A stretch of 64,000 bases of DNA, taken from WTAW01 sp964406575 (lineage in GTDB: Bacteria > Acidobacteriota > Aminicenantia > Aminicenantales > Aminicenantaceae). The stretch's first letter is position 1. Every line of letters begins with the position of its first letter. Below are positions 44,182-53,469 of the stretch, one piece after another. The notes below the pieces were generated by a model that saw only the letters and a program-made list of their open reading frames with translations, was not told the DNA's origin and made no database searches. The translations under genes and the position numbers were made by a program. The stretch covers positions 1-64,000 of the forward strand of contig CAYOSH010000010.1 of the NCBI GenBank assembly GCA_964406575.1, read 5' to 3'.

Positions 44182-44337
44182 TTACGCTTCTTCCTTAGCT
44201 TTTATCCTTATGAGTATGCCCGTCACTTTCTCATTAAGATTGTTGAAATTCGCATTGAGGAGGCGCAGTTCCTTGACGATCTCCAGAAGGAGCTCATCGC
44301 CTTTTTTCCCTTTGAGATCCTCAAAACCTGTAATCAT
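44182..44337 (-). CDS. Small helical protein of 51 residues
   Basis: ATG 44337, with AGGGGTG upstream, to TAA 44182. The protein reads MITGFEDLKGKKGDELLLEI, VKELRLLNANFNNLNEKVTG, ILIRIKAKEEA: one long amphipathic helix, likely a coiled coil, without a membrane segment. It begins 9 bases after the S9 peptidase stop and on the same strand, so it is probably co-transcribed with it. No family is recognised. Confidence 0.55.
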   Translation of the reverse strand: MITGFEDLKGKKGDELLLEIVKELRLLNANFNNLNEKVTGILIRIKAKEEA

Positions 44338-44345
44338 GTTCACCC

Positions 44346-46412
44346 CTATTTTTCTGGTTTTATTTTTTGCTCTGTCTCGCCTTTGACATATTTCCCATAC
44401 CAGGCCAGATAGCGTTCGTAGCGGTCCTTCTGGAAGCTTGGCCGGCGGATCCCGTGCGACTCCCCAGGATAGACCACAAGCTGGGTCGTCCGGCCCATCC
44501 GCCGCAGCGCTTGGTAGAGCTGTTCGGAGTTAAGGACAGGAACGTTCCAATCTTTCTCTCCACCCATGATCAGTGTCGGCGTGACGATATTTTCAACAGA
44601 ATTGAAGGGGGACAACCGCTCCCAGGTCTCCCGGTTCTTCCAGGGCAAGCCCAACTCCTTTTCCCACTGCAACTGATAATGATCATGACCGTAGTTGGCC
44701 ACATAGAGCACTTCGCTGGCTCCGGTGATGGCGGCTTTGAATCGGTCAGTCTTGGTGATGACATAGTTGGTCAGAATCCCCCCGTAGGACCAGCCTCCCA
44801 CACCCAGGCGGTCGGGGTCGGCATAGCCCTTTGCGATCGCGTAATCGACGCCGGCCATGACGTCCTCGAAGTCCTTGTCTCCCCAATTTTTCCAGATCCC
44901 GAGGGAGAAGTCCTGACCATAACCAGATGAACCCCGGGGATTGACCAGGACCACACAATATCCGTTGGCGGCAAAAAGCTGTGCTTCGAAATTAAAGCTG
45001 AAATCGAATTGAGCGACTGGGCCGCCGTGGATGCGGAGCAGTGTGGGATACCGCAGAGAAGGGTTAAAGTCGGGAGGCTTAAAGAAAAATCCTTCGATCT
45101 CGGTGCCATCTTTACTTTTGAAATGGATGTTTTCTACTTCTGCCAGCATCAATCCAGCCATGAATTTATCGTTTGTGCGTGTGAGCTGCCGCAGATTATC
45201 CTTATCCAGAACAAAGAGTTCACCGGGCAGATGTGGCTCGCTCAAAAGCACGGCCGGCCGGCCATCCTTCCCAAGAGCAAAAGAGCGCGCGCTGCGCTGG
45301 CCGGAAACCGGACGTGTCAGATTTGTCCCGTTGGCCTCGATCCGAGCCAGATGATTCTCGGCACTGTCTTCCAACAGGAAATAGATGGATTTTCCGTCGG
45401 GGGAAAAACGGGGAGAAGAGACATTGCGGTCGAGGGATTGAGTGAGAATCCGGGATTCGCCTCCTTGTGCGGAGACAACTGCCAGCCGATTGGTCGCATA
45501 CCAAAAGATATCCGGTTCGGTTGCGGTGACATAAGTAAGGAGTTTGCCGTCTGGACTCCAGGCAGGCGACCGGTCTGGGCCAGGATTTTTGGTCACTTGG
45601 AGCAGAGTCTGACCCATGTCGGTGTTATCAGCGGACACGATCCAGATGTCGGTGTTGATGTTGCCGTCAGGATTGTCAGTGCGGTTGCTGAGAAAAGCGA
45701 CCAGCTTTCCATCGGGACTCCACGCCGGCTGCGATTCATCAAAATTTCCCGATGTGATCTGGATCGGTTCTTTCTCTCCCAGAGTCAAGACATAGAGGTG
45801 CGAGTGGCGCATGTCCAGGTAGCCTGTACGGTCACGTTTGAATTGGAGTCTGTCAATAACCCAGGGCTCGGGTTTTTTAGACTTCTTTTTGTCCTCACCC
45901 TTTTCCTGGTCCTCGGGCTTTGGGTCGCGCAGCTGCAGAAGCAGTTTTTTCCCATCGGGCGACCATTCATAGCCGCTCACACCCTGTGGGATATGTGTCA
46001 ACTGCTGGGCCTCACCACCCCTGCGATCGAGGGCCCACACCTGAGTCTTTTCGCTGTCTTTGGCTGCTAGAAAAGAGAGATACTTGCCGTCCGGGCTCCA
46101 GAGAGGGTTGCTGGCAGAATACCCTTCGCCCGTCATGGGAAGGGGTTCGCCACCGCCTATAGGGACCATCCAGATCCGCGTTTCCGATTTATCCTTTTCC
46201 AAGTCCGTGCTTGTCACCGTGTAGGCCACCCATTTGGCATCGGGGCTGATTTCTGGGCCTCCCACGCGTTTGATCTTGAAGAGATCATCAATAGCGACGG
46301 GGCGTTCTTTAGGCGACTCTTGGGCATACAGAGTATAACCAGACAACACGAAAATACAGAACAAAACTGAATTTAAAATACAAAGGTGAGCGAAAGCTTT
46401 TCTGGGTTTCAT
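44346..46412 (-). CDS. Secreted S9 family prolyl oligopeptidase/acylaminoacyl peptidase
   Basis: This 688-residue serine peptidase acts on short peptides. A signal peptide (ILNSVLFCIFVLSGYTLYAQ) directs it outside the cytoplasm. An N-terminal beta-propeller (about 40-410, with WSPDGKYLSFLA-type WD/PD40 repeats) precedes the alpha/beta hydrolase domain (about 430-680) with the nucleophile in GVGGWSYGGILTNY (near 540), GGEKDWNVPVL (acid), and PGESHGI (His near 654). Length and order are normal for dipeptidyl-peptidase IV-like S9 proteins. It has a promoter at 46434-46462 of the type shared with the M24-like genes, so the set may form a peptide-utilisation regulon. Confidence 0.92.
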   Translation of the reverse strand: MKPRKAFAHLCILNSVLFCIFVLSGYTLYAQESPKERPVAIDDLFKIKRVGGPEISPDAKWVAYTVTSTDLEKDKSETRIWMVPIGGGEPLPMTGEGYSASNPLWSPDGKYLSFLAAKDSEKTQVWALDRRGGEAQQLTHIPQGVSGYEWSPDGKKLLLQLRDPKPEDQEKGEDKKKSKKPEPWVIDRLQFKRDRTGYLDMRHSHLYVLTLGEKEPIQITSGNFDESQPAWSPDGKLVAFLSNRTDNPDGNINTDIWIVSADNTDMGQTLLQVTKNPGPDRSPAWSPDGKLLTYVTATEPDIFWYATNRLAVVSAQGGESRILTQSLDRNVSSPRFSPDGKSIYFLLEDSAENHLARIEANGTNLTRPVSGQRSARSFALGKDGRPAVLLSEPHLPGELFVLDKDNLRQLTRTNDKFMAGLMLAEVENIHFKSKDGTEIEGFFFKPPDFNPSLRYPTLLRIHGGPVAQFDFSFNFEAQLFAANGYCVVLVNPRGSSGYGQDFSLGIWKNWGDKDFEDVMAGVDYAIAKGYADPDRLGVGGWSYGGILTNYVITKTDRFKAAITGASEVLYVANYGHDHYQLQWEKELGLPWKNRETWERLSPFNSVENIVTPTLIMGGEKDWNVPVLNSEQLYQALRRMGRTTQLVVYPGESHGIRRPSFQKDRYERYLAWYGKYVKGETEQKIKPEK

Positions 46413-46433
46413 GATAGTCCTCCGAGTCTAAAG

Positions 46434-46462
46434 AATGTAGCACTTTTAGGTTTTTTTTTCTA
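46434..46462 (-). promoter_or_regulatory. Promoter of the S9 peptidase (shared type)
   Basis: On the minus strand: TAGAAA (46462-46457), a 17-base spacer AAAAAACCTAAAAGTGC, TACATT (46439-46434) with TG one base before it (extended -10), 22 bases before the ATG. It matches the M24-like promoters in sequence and spacing. Confidence 0.6.
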
Positions 46463-46486
46463 GCTCTGCATCAAAAGTTAATAGTA

Positions 46487-46546
46487 TTTATTGATTTATT
46501 GGGATTTATTGGATGATTTATTGGGGTTTATTGACGGGGTTTATTG
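46487..46546. repeat. Six iterated TTTATTG heptamers upstream of the S9 peptidase promoter
   Basis: TTTATTG starts at 46487, 46495, 46505, 46517, 46527 and 46540, so 8-13 bases apart. On the coding strand of the peptidase these are CAATAAA boxes lying 25-84 bases upstream of its -35. Helix-turn-like spacing suggests iterated binding sites for a regulator; simple-sequence expansion is the alternative. From 46590 to 46797 there is an imperfect inverted pair (TTTGACCCAATTTTAG against CTAATTTTGGGGTCAAA) and no gene. Confidence 0.4.
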
Positions 46547-46742
46547 GGGACCGGCTACAGCAAGTTATTAATAATAAAAAGATTGCCTCAATATTTGACC
46601 CAATTTTAGTGCATAGAAGGCTGATTTTGACACTAAAAAGCCCCATTTAAGGAAATCAAAAGAAGATCCAAGCATAGCAAATTTCTTAGAGAGCTAATTT
46701 TGGGGTCAAAATGGGGATTCTTAGGTGATTTTCATGGCATAT

Positions 46743-46952
46743 AAATAATATAAGCCTATTAAAATGAGTGAGTTAGCGAGGCCCGTCCCTCTCTATTNNN
46801 NNNNNNNNNNNNNNNNNNNNNNNNNNNNNNNNNNNNNNNNNNNNNNNNNNNNNNNNNNNNNNNNNNNNNNNNNNNNNNNNNNNNNNNNNNNNNNNNNAAA
46901 TAATATAAGCCTATTAAAATGAGTGAGTTAGCGAGGCCCGTCCCTCTCTATT
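46743..46952. other. Assembly gap of 100 N flanked by identical 55-base sequences
   Basis: The 55 bases before the gap (46743-46797) and after it (46898-46952) are identical, beginning AAATAATATAAGCCTATT and ending CCCTCTCTATT. After the second copy, two more CCTCTCTATT units follow and run to the kinase stop codon. The gap is therefore either a false scaffold join of overlapping contigs or a collapsed repeat. The true distance is unknown. Confidence 0.9.
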
Positions 46953-46974
46953 CCTCTCTATTCCTCTCTATTCT

Positions 46975-49491
46975 CTATAATGCGGGGAAGTTCATCCGCT
47001 GGAGTATGTCCTGGAAGCGGGGATCGGATCTGAGGGGATCGAAGACGGGATTCACTTTAACCCAAGACATTCTGTCGGCGTGCTCTTCATAAGCTTCTTC
47101 CAGATATTCGATCGCCTGATTTTTATTGTCTAATCCAACATGGAGCATTGCCATATCAACGGGCGATACATATCTTTGGTTCGATAATGACTCCAACTGC
47201 CGGAGGACGGCTTCGGCCTCATCGCGTTCTCCTGCTAATGCATACACATAACCAAGCGCTGCCAGATCAGCGGGTTGACCATCAGACAGTTTTATAACTG
47301 ATTGGAAGCGTTCAATGGCCTCTGGATACATCGCTTTTTTCACATAACTAAATCCCAGCCAATTAATGGCTCTTTGAAAGTTGGGTGTGTTCTCTAGAGT
47401 TTTTAGGTACTGAGAGATGGCTCGGTCGTAGTCTCCTGCGAAATAAAAAGCAACACCAAGAATGGTGCTTATCATGGGAGATAGCGGATCGAGCTCTAAA
47501 GCCAGTTTAGCTTGCTGGATAGAAACATCATGCCGTCCGATGGACCACAGGTGCTCTGCATACCAGGTGCGAGCCGTCGCATAGCTGGGATTGAGCTCGA
47601 TGCCTCGTATGAACTCATTCTCTGCACGCTCCCAGTACCAAAAATATGATGTCAAAACACCCGCTAGAGAGGTATGCGCCTCGGCTAATGTATCATCGAG
47701 TTCTAGAGCTTTCTGTGCCATTTCTTTCGCTTTAGCATAGGCCTCCTTGGCGGAAATATCTAAGTAACTCCCCCCGCCAGCGATGTAACAATCAGCCAAT
47801 CCACTGTAAGACAGGGCATAATCTGGATCGATATCGATAGCCTGGTGGAACAACTCGACACTATACTGCATCGCTTCCTTTGTCCTTTGGCCCCAGAAAT
47901 AGCGTCCCTGTAAATACAAGTTATAAGCTTCGAGGTTTTCCGTTGTCTTCTTCTGAAGACGTTGCATCTCCTCTGGCGTGAGCTTCTGTTTTAAGGCGCT
48001 CACAATATTCTCTGCAATGTCATTTTGTATGGCAAAAATCCTGTCGAGTTTCCGGTCGTAGATCTCAGACCAGAGATGGAAACCATCTTCCACATTAATG
48101 AGCTGAGCTGTCACACGGATATTATCCTCTTCCTTGCGGATGCTTCCCTCAAGAATGGATGTCACACCCAGTTCGCGACCTATGTCTTTGATGTTCTTTT
48201 CTGTATCCTTGTACTGCATGACCGAAGTTTTGTTCATCACCTTCCAACCCTGGAGTCGGGAGAGTTTTGTGATGATCTCATCTGTCATCCCATCACAAAA
48301 GTATTCTTGATCCTTCAGCGGGCTAAGATCAGAGAATGGAAGAACGGCAATAATGGGCCTATCGGAAGAAAGGGGTGTCGTCGACTTTTTCAGAAAGAGC
48401 TGCCATACAGCGATTGCTCCGATGGCTAAAAGGATAAGCACAGCTATGGGAATAAAAAACTTCTTCATCCTGAACTGCACTGTAATTTCTTTGGATGTCA
48501 GGGGTTTTTTCTGTGAAGAGATGATCACAGGAATGAGAAGACCTTTCTCAATCTCTTCCAGTTGAGACCGAATCTCTCCCGCACTTTGGTATCTCGCCTC
48601 CTTGTCTTTCTCGAGACATTTCAGGACAAGGACACTCAATTCTTCTGTGATCTGGGCATTAAACTCTCTGGGGTTGGTAGGTTTCTTATTCTTGTGTTTG
48701 TAAGCGACACTCAAGGGTGTGTCGCCATCAAATGGGACCCTGCCTGCTAACATCTCGTAGAGAATCACGCCCAATGAATAGATATCTGAGCGTTGGTCGA
48801 CATCTTCGCCGTCGACCTGTTCAGGAGACATGTATTCGGGTGTCCCGATCATCTGACGTGTGCCGGTGATGCCTTTCGATTTGAGTGAGCGTGCGATGCC
48901 GAAATCCATGATCTTAGCATCACCCTGTTTATTTATCAGAATATTGCTGGGCTTTAAATCCCTGTGAACAACTCCCAGTCTGTGTGCTTCGGCCAGGCCT
49001 TCGCAGACCTCTTTGGCAATGGAGATGGCCGTTTCTGCAGAGAGTTTTCCCGTTTGACGTATTAAACTTCGCAGGTCTTGGCCCGGAATATACTCCATTG
49101 TGATGTAGTGAATTCCCATATACTCCATGAGTTCGTACATACGGCCTATGTTTCTATGGCTGATCTTGCGAGCCAATCGCAATTCATTCCTAAATCGCTC
49201 TAATGTTTGCTTATCCGAGGCTATCTCCGGCTTGATCATCTTGATGGCCACTTCCTCATTCAGTTTCTTATCCAGGGCCCGGTACACGTTTCCCATTCCG
49301 CCTTTTCCGAGTTCCTCGATGATTTGATACCTGTTTGCGAAGATGGATCCTGTGGCGAGTTCTACCATGGTGGCATCCAAGGTTTTGGTGCGAGTGATCT
49401 CAGCCTCCTCTGAAGATGATAGAGGCGTTGCACAATTTTTACAGAACTGCGAGTCTTGAGTATTATCTGTCTCGCAATTCGGACATTTCAC
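46975..49491 (-). CDS. Ser/Thr protein kinase with zinc ribbon, membrane helix and TPR repeats (2)
   Basis: This 838-residue paralogue of the kinase at 40850 has a zinc ribbon (CPNCETDNTQDSQFCKNC), a kinase domain (about 50-310) with GKGGMGNVYRAL, VAIKMIKPE, VVHRDLKPSNILIN and IMDFGIARSLKSKG, then a membrane helix (FFIPIAVLILLAIGAIAVWQ, about 345-365). A FlgO/adenylate-cyclase-associated type domain follows (IAVLPFSDLSPLKDQEYFCD through GSIRKEEDNIRVTAQLI), then about eight TPRs. The family often appears in several copies per genome in Aminicenantes- and Acidobacteria-like bacteria. It has a zinc-ribbon start MKCPNCE, with ATG 49491 and only a weak ribosome site. The 307 bases upstream (49492-49798) separate it from the divergent GGDEF gene and hold both promoters but no gene. 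Confidence 0.9.
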   Translation of the reverse strand: MKCPNCETDNTQDSQFCKNCATPLSSSEEAEITRTKTLDATMVELATGSIFANRYQIIEELGKGGMGNVYRALDKKLNEEVAIKMIKPEIASDKQTLERFRNELRLARKISHRNIGRMYELMEYMGIHYITMEYIPGQDLRSLIRQTGKLSAETAISIAKEVCEGLAEAHRLGVVHRDLKPSNILINKQGDAKIMDFGIARSLKSKGITGTRQMIGTPEYMSPEQVDGEDVDQRSDIYSLGVILYEMLAGRVPFDGDTPLSVAYKHKNKKPTNPREFNAQITEELSVLVLKCLEKDKEARYQSAGEIRSQLEEIEKGLLIPVIISSQKKPLTSKEITVQFRMKKFFIPIAVLILLAIGAIAVWQLFLKKSTTPLSSDRPIIAVLPFSDLSPLKDQEYFCDGMTDEIITKLSRLQGWKVMNKTSVMQYKDTEKNIKDIGRELGVTSILEGSIRKEEDNIRVTAQLINVEDGFHLWSEIYDRKLDRIFAIQNDIAENIVSALKQKLTPEEMQRLQKKTTENLEAYNLYLQGRYFWGQRTKEAMQYSVELFHQAIDIDPDYALSYSGLADCYIAGGGSYLDISAKEAYAKAKEMAQKALELDDTLAEAHTSLAGVLTSYFWYWERAENEFIRGIELNPSYATARTWYAEHLWSIGRHDVSIQQAKLALELDPLSPMISTILGVAFYFAGDYDRAISQYLKTLENTPNFQRAINWLGFSYVKKAMYPEAIERFQSVIKLSDGQPADLAALGYVYALAGERDEAEAVLRQLESLSNQRYVSPVDMAMLHVGLDNKNQAIEYLEEAYEEHADRMSWVKVNPVFDPLRSDPRFQDILQRMNFPAL

Positions 49492-49798
49492 AGCCGTCTT
49501 CTTTCCTTATCTCCTTCAGAAAGATACCAATTTGATAGTCGCGAGTCAATAACGACTTACCAACGTTATGCGTCTGGAATCGATAAGGATTATTCTTAGC
49601 TGGATGTTTTTAATGGTAAAATGCGCATTTTAAAGCTTAAAACCGATGGCATTTCTTAGCCAATTTGTTTCATATCAGCAAGTTAGGCCAGCCAAAGCAC
49701 AATAAAGGGACAATAAAATGTTTGACATCATATTTTACCCTGTGACAGAATGAAATGGGGTAAAGAAAAACCTTGCACGTGAAATTAATTCAAAGAGC

Positions 49799-52700
49799 AT
49801 GAGCGAAAAACTGAGCAAGGAAAAACTCCAGGCTCTCGCCTACATCGACGAACTCACCTGCCTCAACAACCTGAGATACATGCGGGAGTATCTCCCCCAC
49901 TATCTGGACGAAGCCAAAGAGCAGAAATTCAGCACCGCATTCTTCGTCTGCGATCTGGATGATTTCAAGCTCATCAATGACAATCACGGACATTTGGTGG
50001 GTGACAAGGCACTGGTCCATTTCACAAAGATCATCGAAAGGAAGGTTAAAGACAAAGGGATGGCCATGCGATATGCGGGCGATGAGTTCGTGCTTATCAT
50101 GCCCAAGATGGACAAACCAGACGCAAAGATATTCGCCCTTGAGATTCAAAACAGTGTAAGGTCAGCCCCTCTCATGGTTAAGCAGAAAACGATCAGCATG
50201 GGTTGCAGTATCGGGATTTCCCAATTTCCCGAGGATGGAAAAAGCTGGAAAACGCTTTTCGAAAAGGCGGATGAGGCCCTTTATGTGGCCAAGGAAAAGG
50301 GCAAGGGCGAGGTCGTTGTTACCCCCGAAACCGGGAAACTGCTCACGCCATCCAAGCTTAACTCCATCCTCCAGGCTCCCTACATCGTGGGTCGAGACAG
50401 CCTGATCAAATTCCTGGAGGAGCACCTTTCCGAAAAGGGCGATCCCAAAGTCTTCCCTGTACTTCTCGGTGATGAGGGATCCGGAAAAACCCGCCTCATG
50501 CGATGGGCTGAGGAACGCGCACAAAAGACTCTGAACTTTACCCTTTTTGCTAAGGGATACCCATTCTGGCAGAACGAGATGTATGGGGCAGTGTTTGCAG
50601 CCCTGGGGAGCCTCTTCGAACAGCAACCGACGATCTCAGACGTGGTGTTCACAAAACTCAAAGACGATTACAAGCTGATCCTCAAACCCTATCTTCCTCC
50701 CTGGTTTTCTAAAGAACTCGAGGCGAAGGAGGAAGGAATCGCAGTGGACAGCGTAGCGCTTTTCGAAGCTCTTACGCAGACGATGTTTATCCTTCGGGAA
50801 ATGGGCGATGGAGCGGTGATCCTCGATGATATCGATCAGATCGACCCTCCATCATTGCAGTTCTTCGATTCTCAATTCAGTCAGGAAGAAGGCGGGAACC
50901 TGTATTTTGTGTCATCGATGTTCAGTCCCATTTTAACAACAAGCGAGGAAAAGCTCCTTCTCCTCAGCGAATCCATGCCTGAATTGTCCGCCAGCGGCAA
51001 AATCACACAATTTCCTTTAGAAGCTTTAAGCGCAAATCACATTCAGCAACTTGTGGCCAAACTATTCGACGGGATTAAGCTGCCCAAAGAATCGCTAGAG
51101 ACTTTATTGACCAATTCAGGCGGAAATCCGCTGTTTATCCTCGAGGTTTTGAGTTTCCTCCTCCAGAACGGCAAGATCATTGCAAAAAACGACAAATGGA
51201 ATCTTTCCGCTGTGAAATCCGGAGATATCCCCCAAGGAATCAAGGGAATGATCAGGGAAAGACTCATGTGGATGAGTAAAGAAGCGGTCAAGGTTCTCAA
51301 GCTGGCGTCCATCCTAGGAGAGAGGATAAACCCTCATCTTCTTGCAGAGATTTCCAAGCTCAAACACCAGCAGGTCTTGAATGCACTCAGCGATGCCCAG
51401 AGAGCCCTGATCATAGAAGAGACACCCAATCCAGAAGAGTATACTTTTGCTCACCGGATGAGCCGAGCCGTCCTCTATTCACTCATGAATGAAGAGGAGC
51501 GCCGAAAAAATCATCGGCAAGCGGCAAAGCTTGAGCAGAAATATTCTGGGGATTCGCCCGAGCGCATAGTCGGGAAGCTCGCCTACCATTTCCACAATGC
51601 AGGCCAACTGGAAAAGGCGGCAGAAATGATCTCTGTGTTGAGGCATCAAATGGAGGCCGTCTTTATCTCCAAGGGCACACGAAAAATGCTCCAAAAGAGG
51701 ATTCTCACAACGACGATGGGAAAAGAGTCTCCTCTTGACGAAGACGACCTGAACGAGGCTGTCAAAATCGCACGTGCCTTCCGGTCCTCCATGCAGAACC
51801 TCAGGCTCTATCCAAGAGAAAACGAGAATGTCAAGAATGCGCTGGATCAATTTCTGAATCACCTGGAACCATTCCTCGAAGAAAAAACAGAGATGCTGTC
51901 CATCTCTTTGACACCGGAGGGGATCCTATTTAACGGTCAGCCTGTGCCGCCTCAAGCTGAAGACAAACGCCTCACTCAAGATTTATATGCTGTGCTCAAC
52001 AGCTACGGCCTACGGGGCATACTGGTGCTCCAAGGCATCACCAGCCAAGAAGTGGTTCATTTCTTGGAGTTATTCAAGCGGCCTTCTGAGGATGTGATCG
52101 GCAAATGGGATGTGCTTTTAGATCAATTGAAGATCTCGCACATCCTTCCGGACCGAAAAGTGTTTGTTGCCGTGGGGGAGCGTAAAGTCTTCCTCGATGA
52201 ACAACAGCTTATGGCACAAACGCCAGAAGAAGGAGAACAAAGGACCATAACTACGGAAGCCATACAATTGGGAGAGGAGCAGATCAATCGACTGAAGGAT
52301 ATCCTCAACCAGTTTGTCAAAGAAAAACAAGAGTTTCTCAGGACCCTTGAATCGAATGAATTCAACAAACAGGATCTTCTGGACATTGTCGCACTCCTGA
52401 AAAAGCCGGATATCGAAAAACTGGCAAAGTCTATCAAGCTCTCTTCCGCCGAAGCCGAAATCCCCCCAATCGAAAAAGAGATCACCGAGATCTCTGAGGC
52501 CCCAGAGCTTATCCATACCATGGAGAAAGACATCTCCCTAGCTTTCGAGGAACTCTGTTCCCGTGACCCAAAAGTCCAGGCCACAGCCTCGGCGTGGTTG
52601 GTTAAACAAGACCCCAAAAAGCTAGCCGACGCTGGCTTGAAGGCCATCACTTCGGAAATTCCGTTCAAGTTTCGCCAAGTCGCAGCAGGTGTCATTCGAA

Positions 52701-53323
52701 AGGCTGGAAAAGAAGCGGTTGATGTATTCCTGAAGAAACTTAATCCCGGTATGGCAGCTGTCTCTCTCAACAAAGTGATCAAAGTCTCCGACGCTTTTAT
52801 CGGCAATCCAGAGCTAGTCCCCGTCCTGAAAGAGATCGCATTAAAAGGATCACCGGACATCCTGCCTGCAGTCACAGAATTGCTCAAGGAGATCCAGCAG
52901 AAGGACGTCGACACGCTTCTGCTGGAATTATTTGCGAGGGCTTCGGGAAAGGTCCAGAGGGAAATCATCAGCCTTTTCGCTGAGCGCAGGATTACGGAAG
53001 CGGCACCTCTTCTTCTCAACTTTATTCGACTGCGAAAGTATTGGGAGCGTGAAGTGAACCATTCGCTTCAAGAGCATGTGTGCCGTACTTTGGGAGTGCT
53101 CCGCTCAAAGGAGGCCGAAAATGCTCTCATCGAAGCCGCGACAAAACCCAAATTATCGGCCATGCTCAGGCCCAAACCCGCATTTGTCCGTGCGGCCGCG
53201 ACTTGGGCTCTCACGCAGATGCCAAGGAACCCAAAAGTGAATGCGGCTCTGGACCATCTCAAAACCGACCGTTCCCCTATCGTTAGAAAGGCCGTGGAAG
53301 TGTCTGAAATCTTTCGAGAGTAA
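49799..53323 (+). CDS. GGDEF-domain / STAND-like ATPase / HEAT-repeat fusion protein
   Basis: This 1174-residue soluble protein has three modules. A GGDEF domain (about 8-170) contains DELTCLNNLRYMREYLPHYL, CDLDDFKLINDNHGH and RYAGDEF, where AGDEF replaces GGDEF (often still active), so c-di-GMP synthesis is possible. An AAA/STAND-type ATPase (about 195-600) follows, with YIVGRDSLIKFLEEHL, LLGDEGSGKTRLMR (Walker A near 225), GAVILDDIDQIDPPSLQF (Walker B), and LTNSGGNPLFILEVL. After about 650 come helical regions and, from about 910, HEAT-like repeats to the end. The pattern resembles the adenylate-cyclase/ATPase regulators, with the cyclase replaced by GGDEF. ATG 49799 has a weak ribosome site. 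Divergent from the kinase at 46975. Confidence 0.85.
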   Translation: MSEKLSKEKLQALAYIDELTCLNNLRYMREYLPHYLDEAKEQKFSTAFFVCDLDDFKLINDNHGHLVGDKALVHFTKIIERKVKDKGMAMRYAGDEFVLIMPKMDKPDAKIFALEIQNSVRSAPLMVKQKTISMGCSIGISQFPEDGKSWKTLFEKADEALYVAKEKGKGEVVVTPETGKLLTPSKLNSILQAPYIVGRDSLIKFLEEHLSEKGDPKVFPVLLGDEGSGKTRLMRWAEERAQKTLNFTLFAKGYPFWQNEMYGAVFAALGSLFEQQPTISDVVFTKLKDDYKLILKPYLPPWFSKELEAKEEGIAVDSVALFEALTQTMFILREMGDGAVILDDIDQIDPPSLQFFDSQFSQEEGGNLYFVSSMFSPILTTSEEKLLLLSESMPELSASGKITQFPLEALSANHIQQLVAKLFDGIKLPKESLETLLTNSGGNPLFILEVLSFLLQNGKIIAKNDKWNLSAVKSGDIPQGIKGMIRERLMWMSKEAVKVLKLASILGERINPHLLAEISKLKHQQVLNALSDAQRALIIEETPNPEEYTFAHRMSRAVLYSLMNEEERRKNHRQAAKLEQKYSGDSPERIVGKLAYHFHNAGQLEKAAEMISVLRHQMEAVFISKGTRKMLQKRILTTTMGKESPLDEDDLNEAVKIARAFRSSMQNLRLYPRENENVKNALDQFLNHLEPFLEEKTEMLSISLTPEGILFNGQPVPPQAEDKRLTQDLYAVLNSYGLRGILVLQGITSQEVVHFLELFKRPSEDVIGKWDVLLDQLKISHILPDRKVFVAVGERKVFLDEQQLMAQTPEEGEQRTITTEAIQLGEEQINRLKDILNQFVKEKQEFLRTLESNEFNKQDLLDIVALLKKPDIEKLAKSIKLSSAEAEIPPIEKEITEISEAPELIHTMEKDISLAFEELCSRDPKVQATASAWLVKQDPKKLADAGLKAITSEIPFKFRQVAAGVIRKAGKEAVDVFLKKLNPGMAAVSLNKVIKVSDAFIGNPELVPVLKEIALKGSPDILPAVTELLKEIQQKDVDTLLLELFARASGKVQREIISLFAERRITEAAPLLLNFIRLRKYWEREVNHSLQEHVCRTLGVLRSKEAENALIEAATKPKLSAMLRPKPAFVRAAATWALTQMPRNPKVNAALDHLKTDRSPIVRKAVEVSEIFRE

Positions 53324-53469
53324 TTCGGCTCCGCGGGATCCCCTTCATTCAAATCTATAATTACGCCGGCGATAACAAAAAGATATCACTTGGAACAAAC
53401 ATGGAAGCGTTGATATAGCAATTGGAAGGATGACTCGATTGCTGTGAATATCAAATGCAGCAACCTGGA

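Noticed and set aside
44367..46162. Long plus-strand frames opposite the S9 peptidase
   Set aside because: Shadows of the peptidase coding sequence; the minus strand carries the signal peptide, propeller repeats and catalytic triad.
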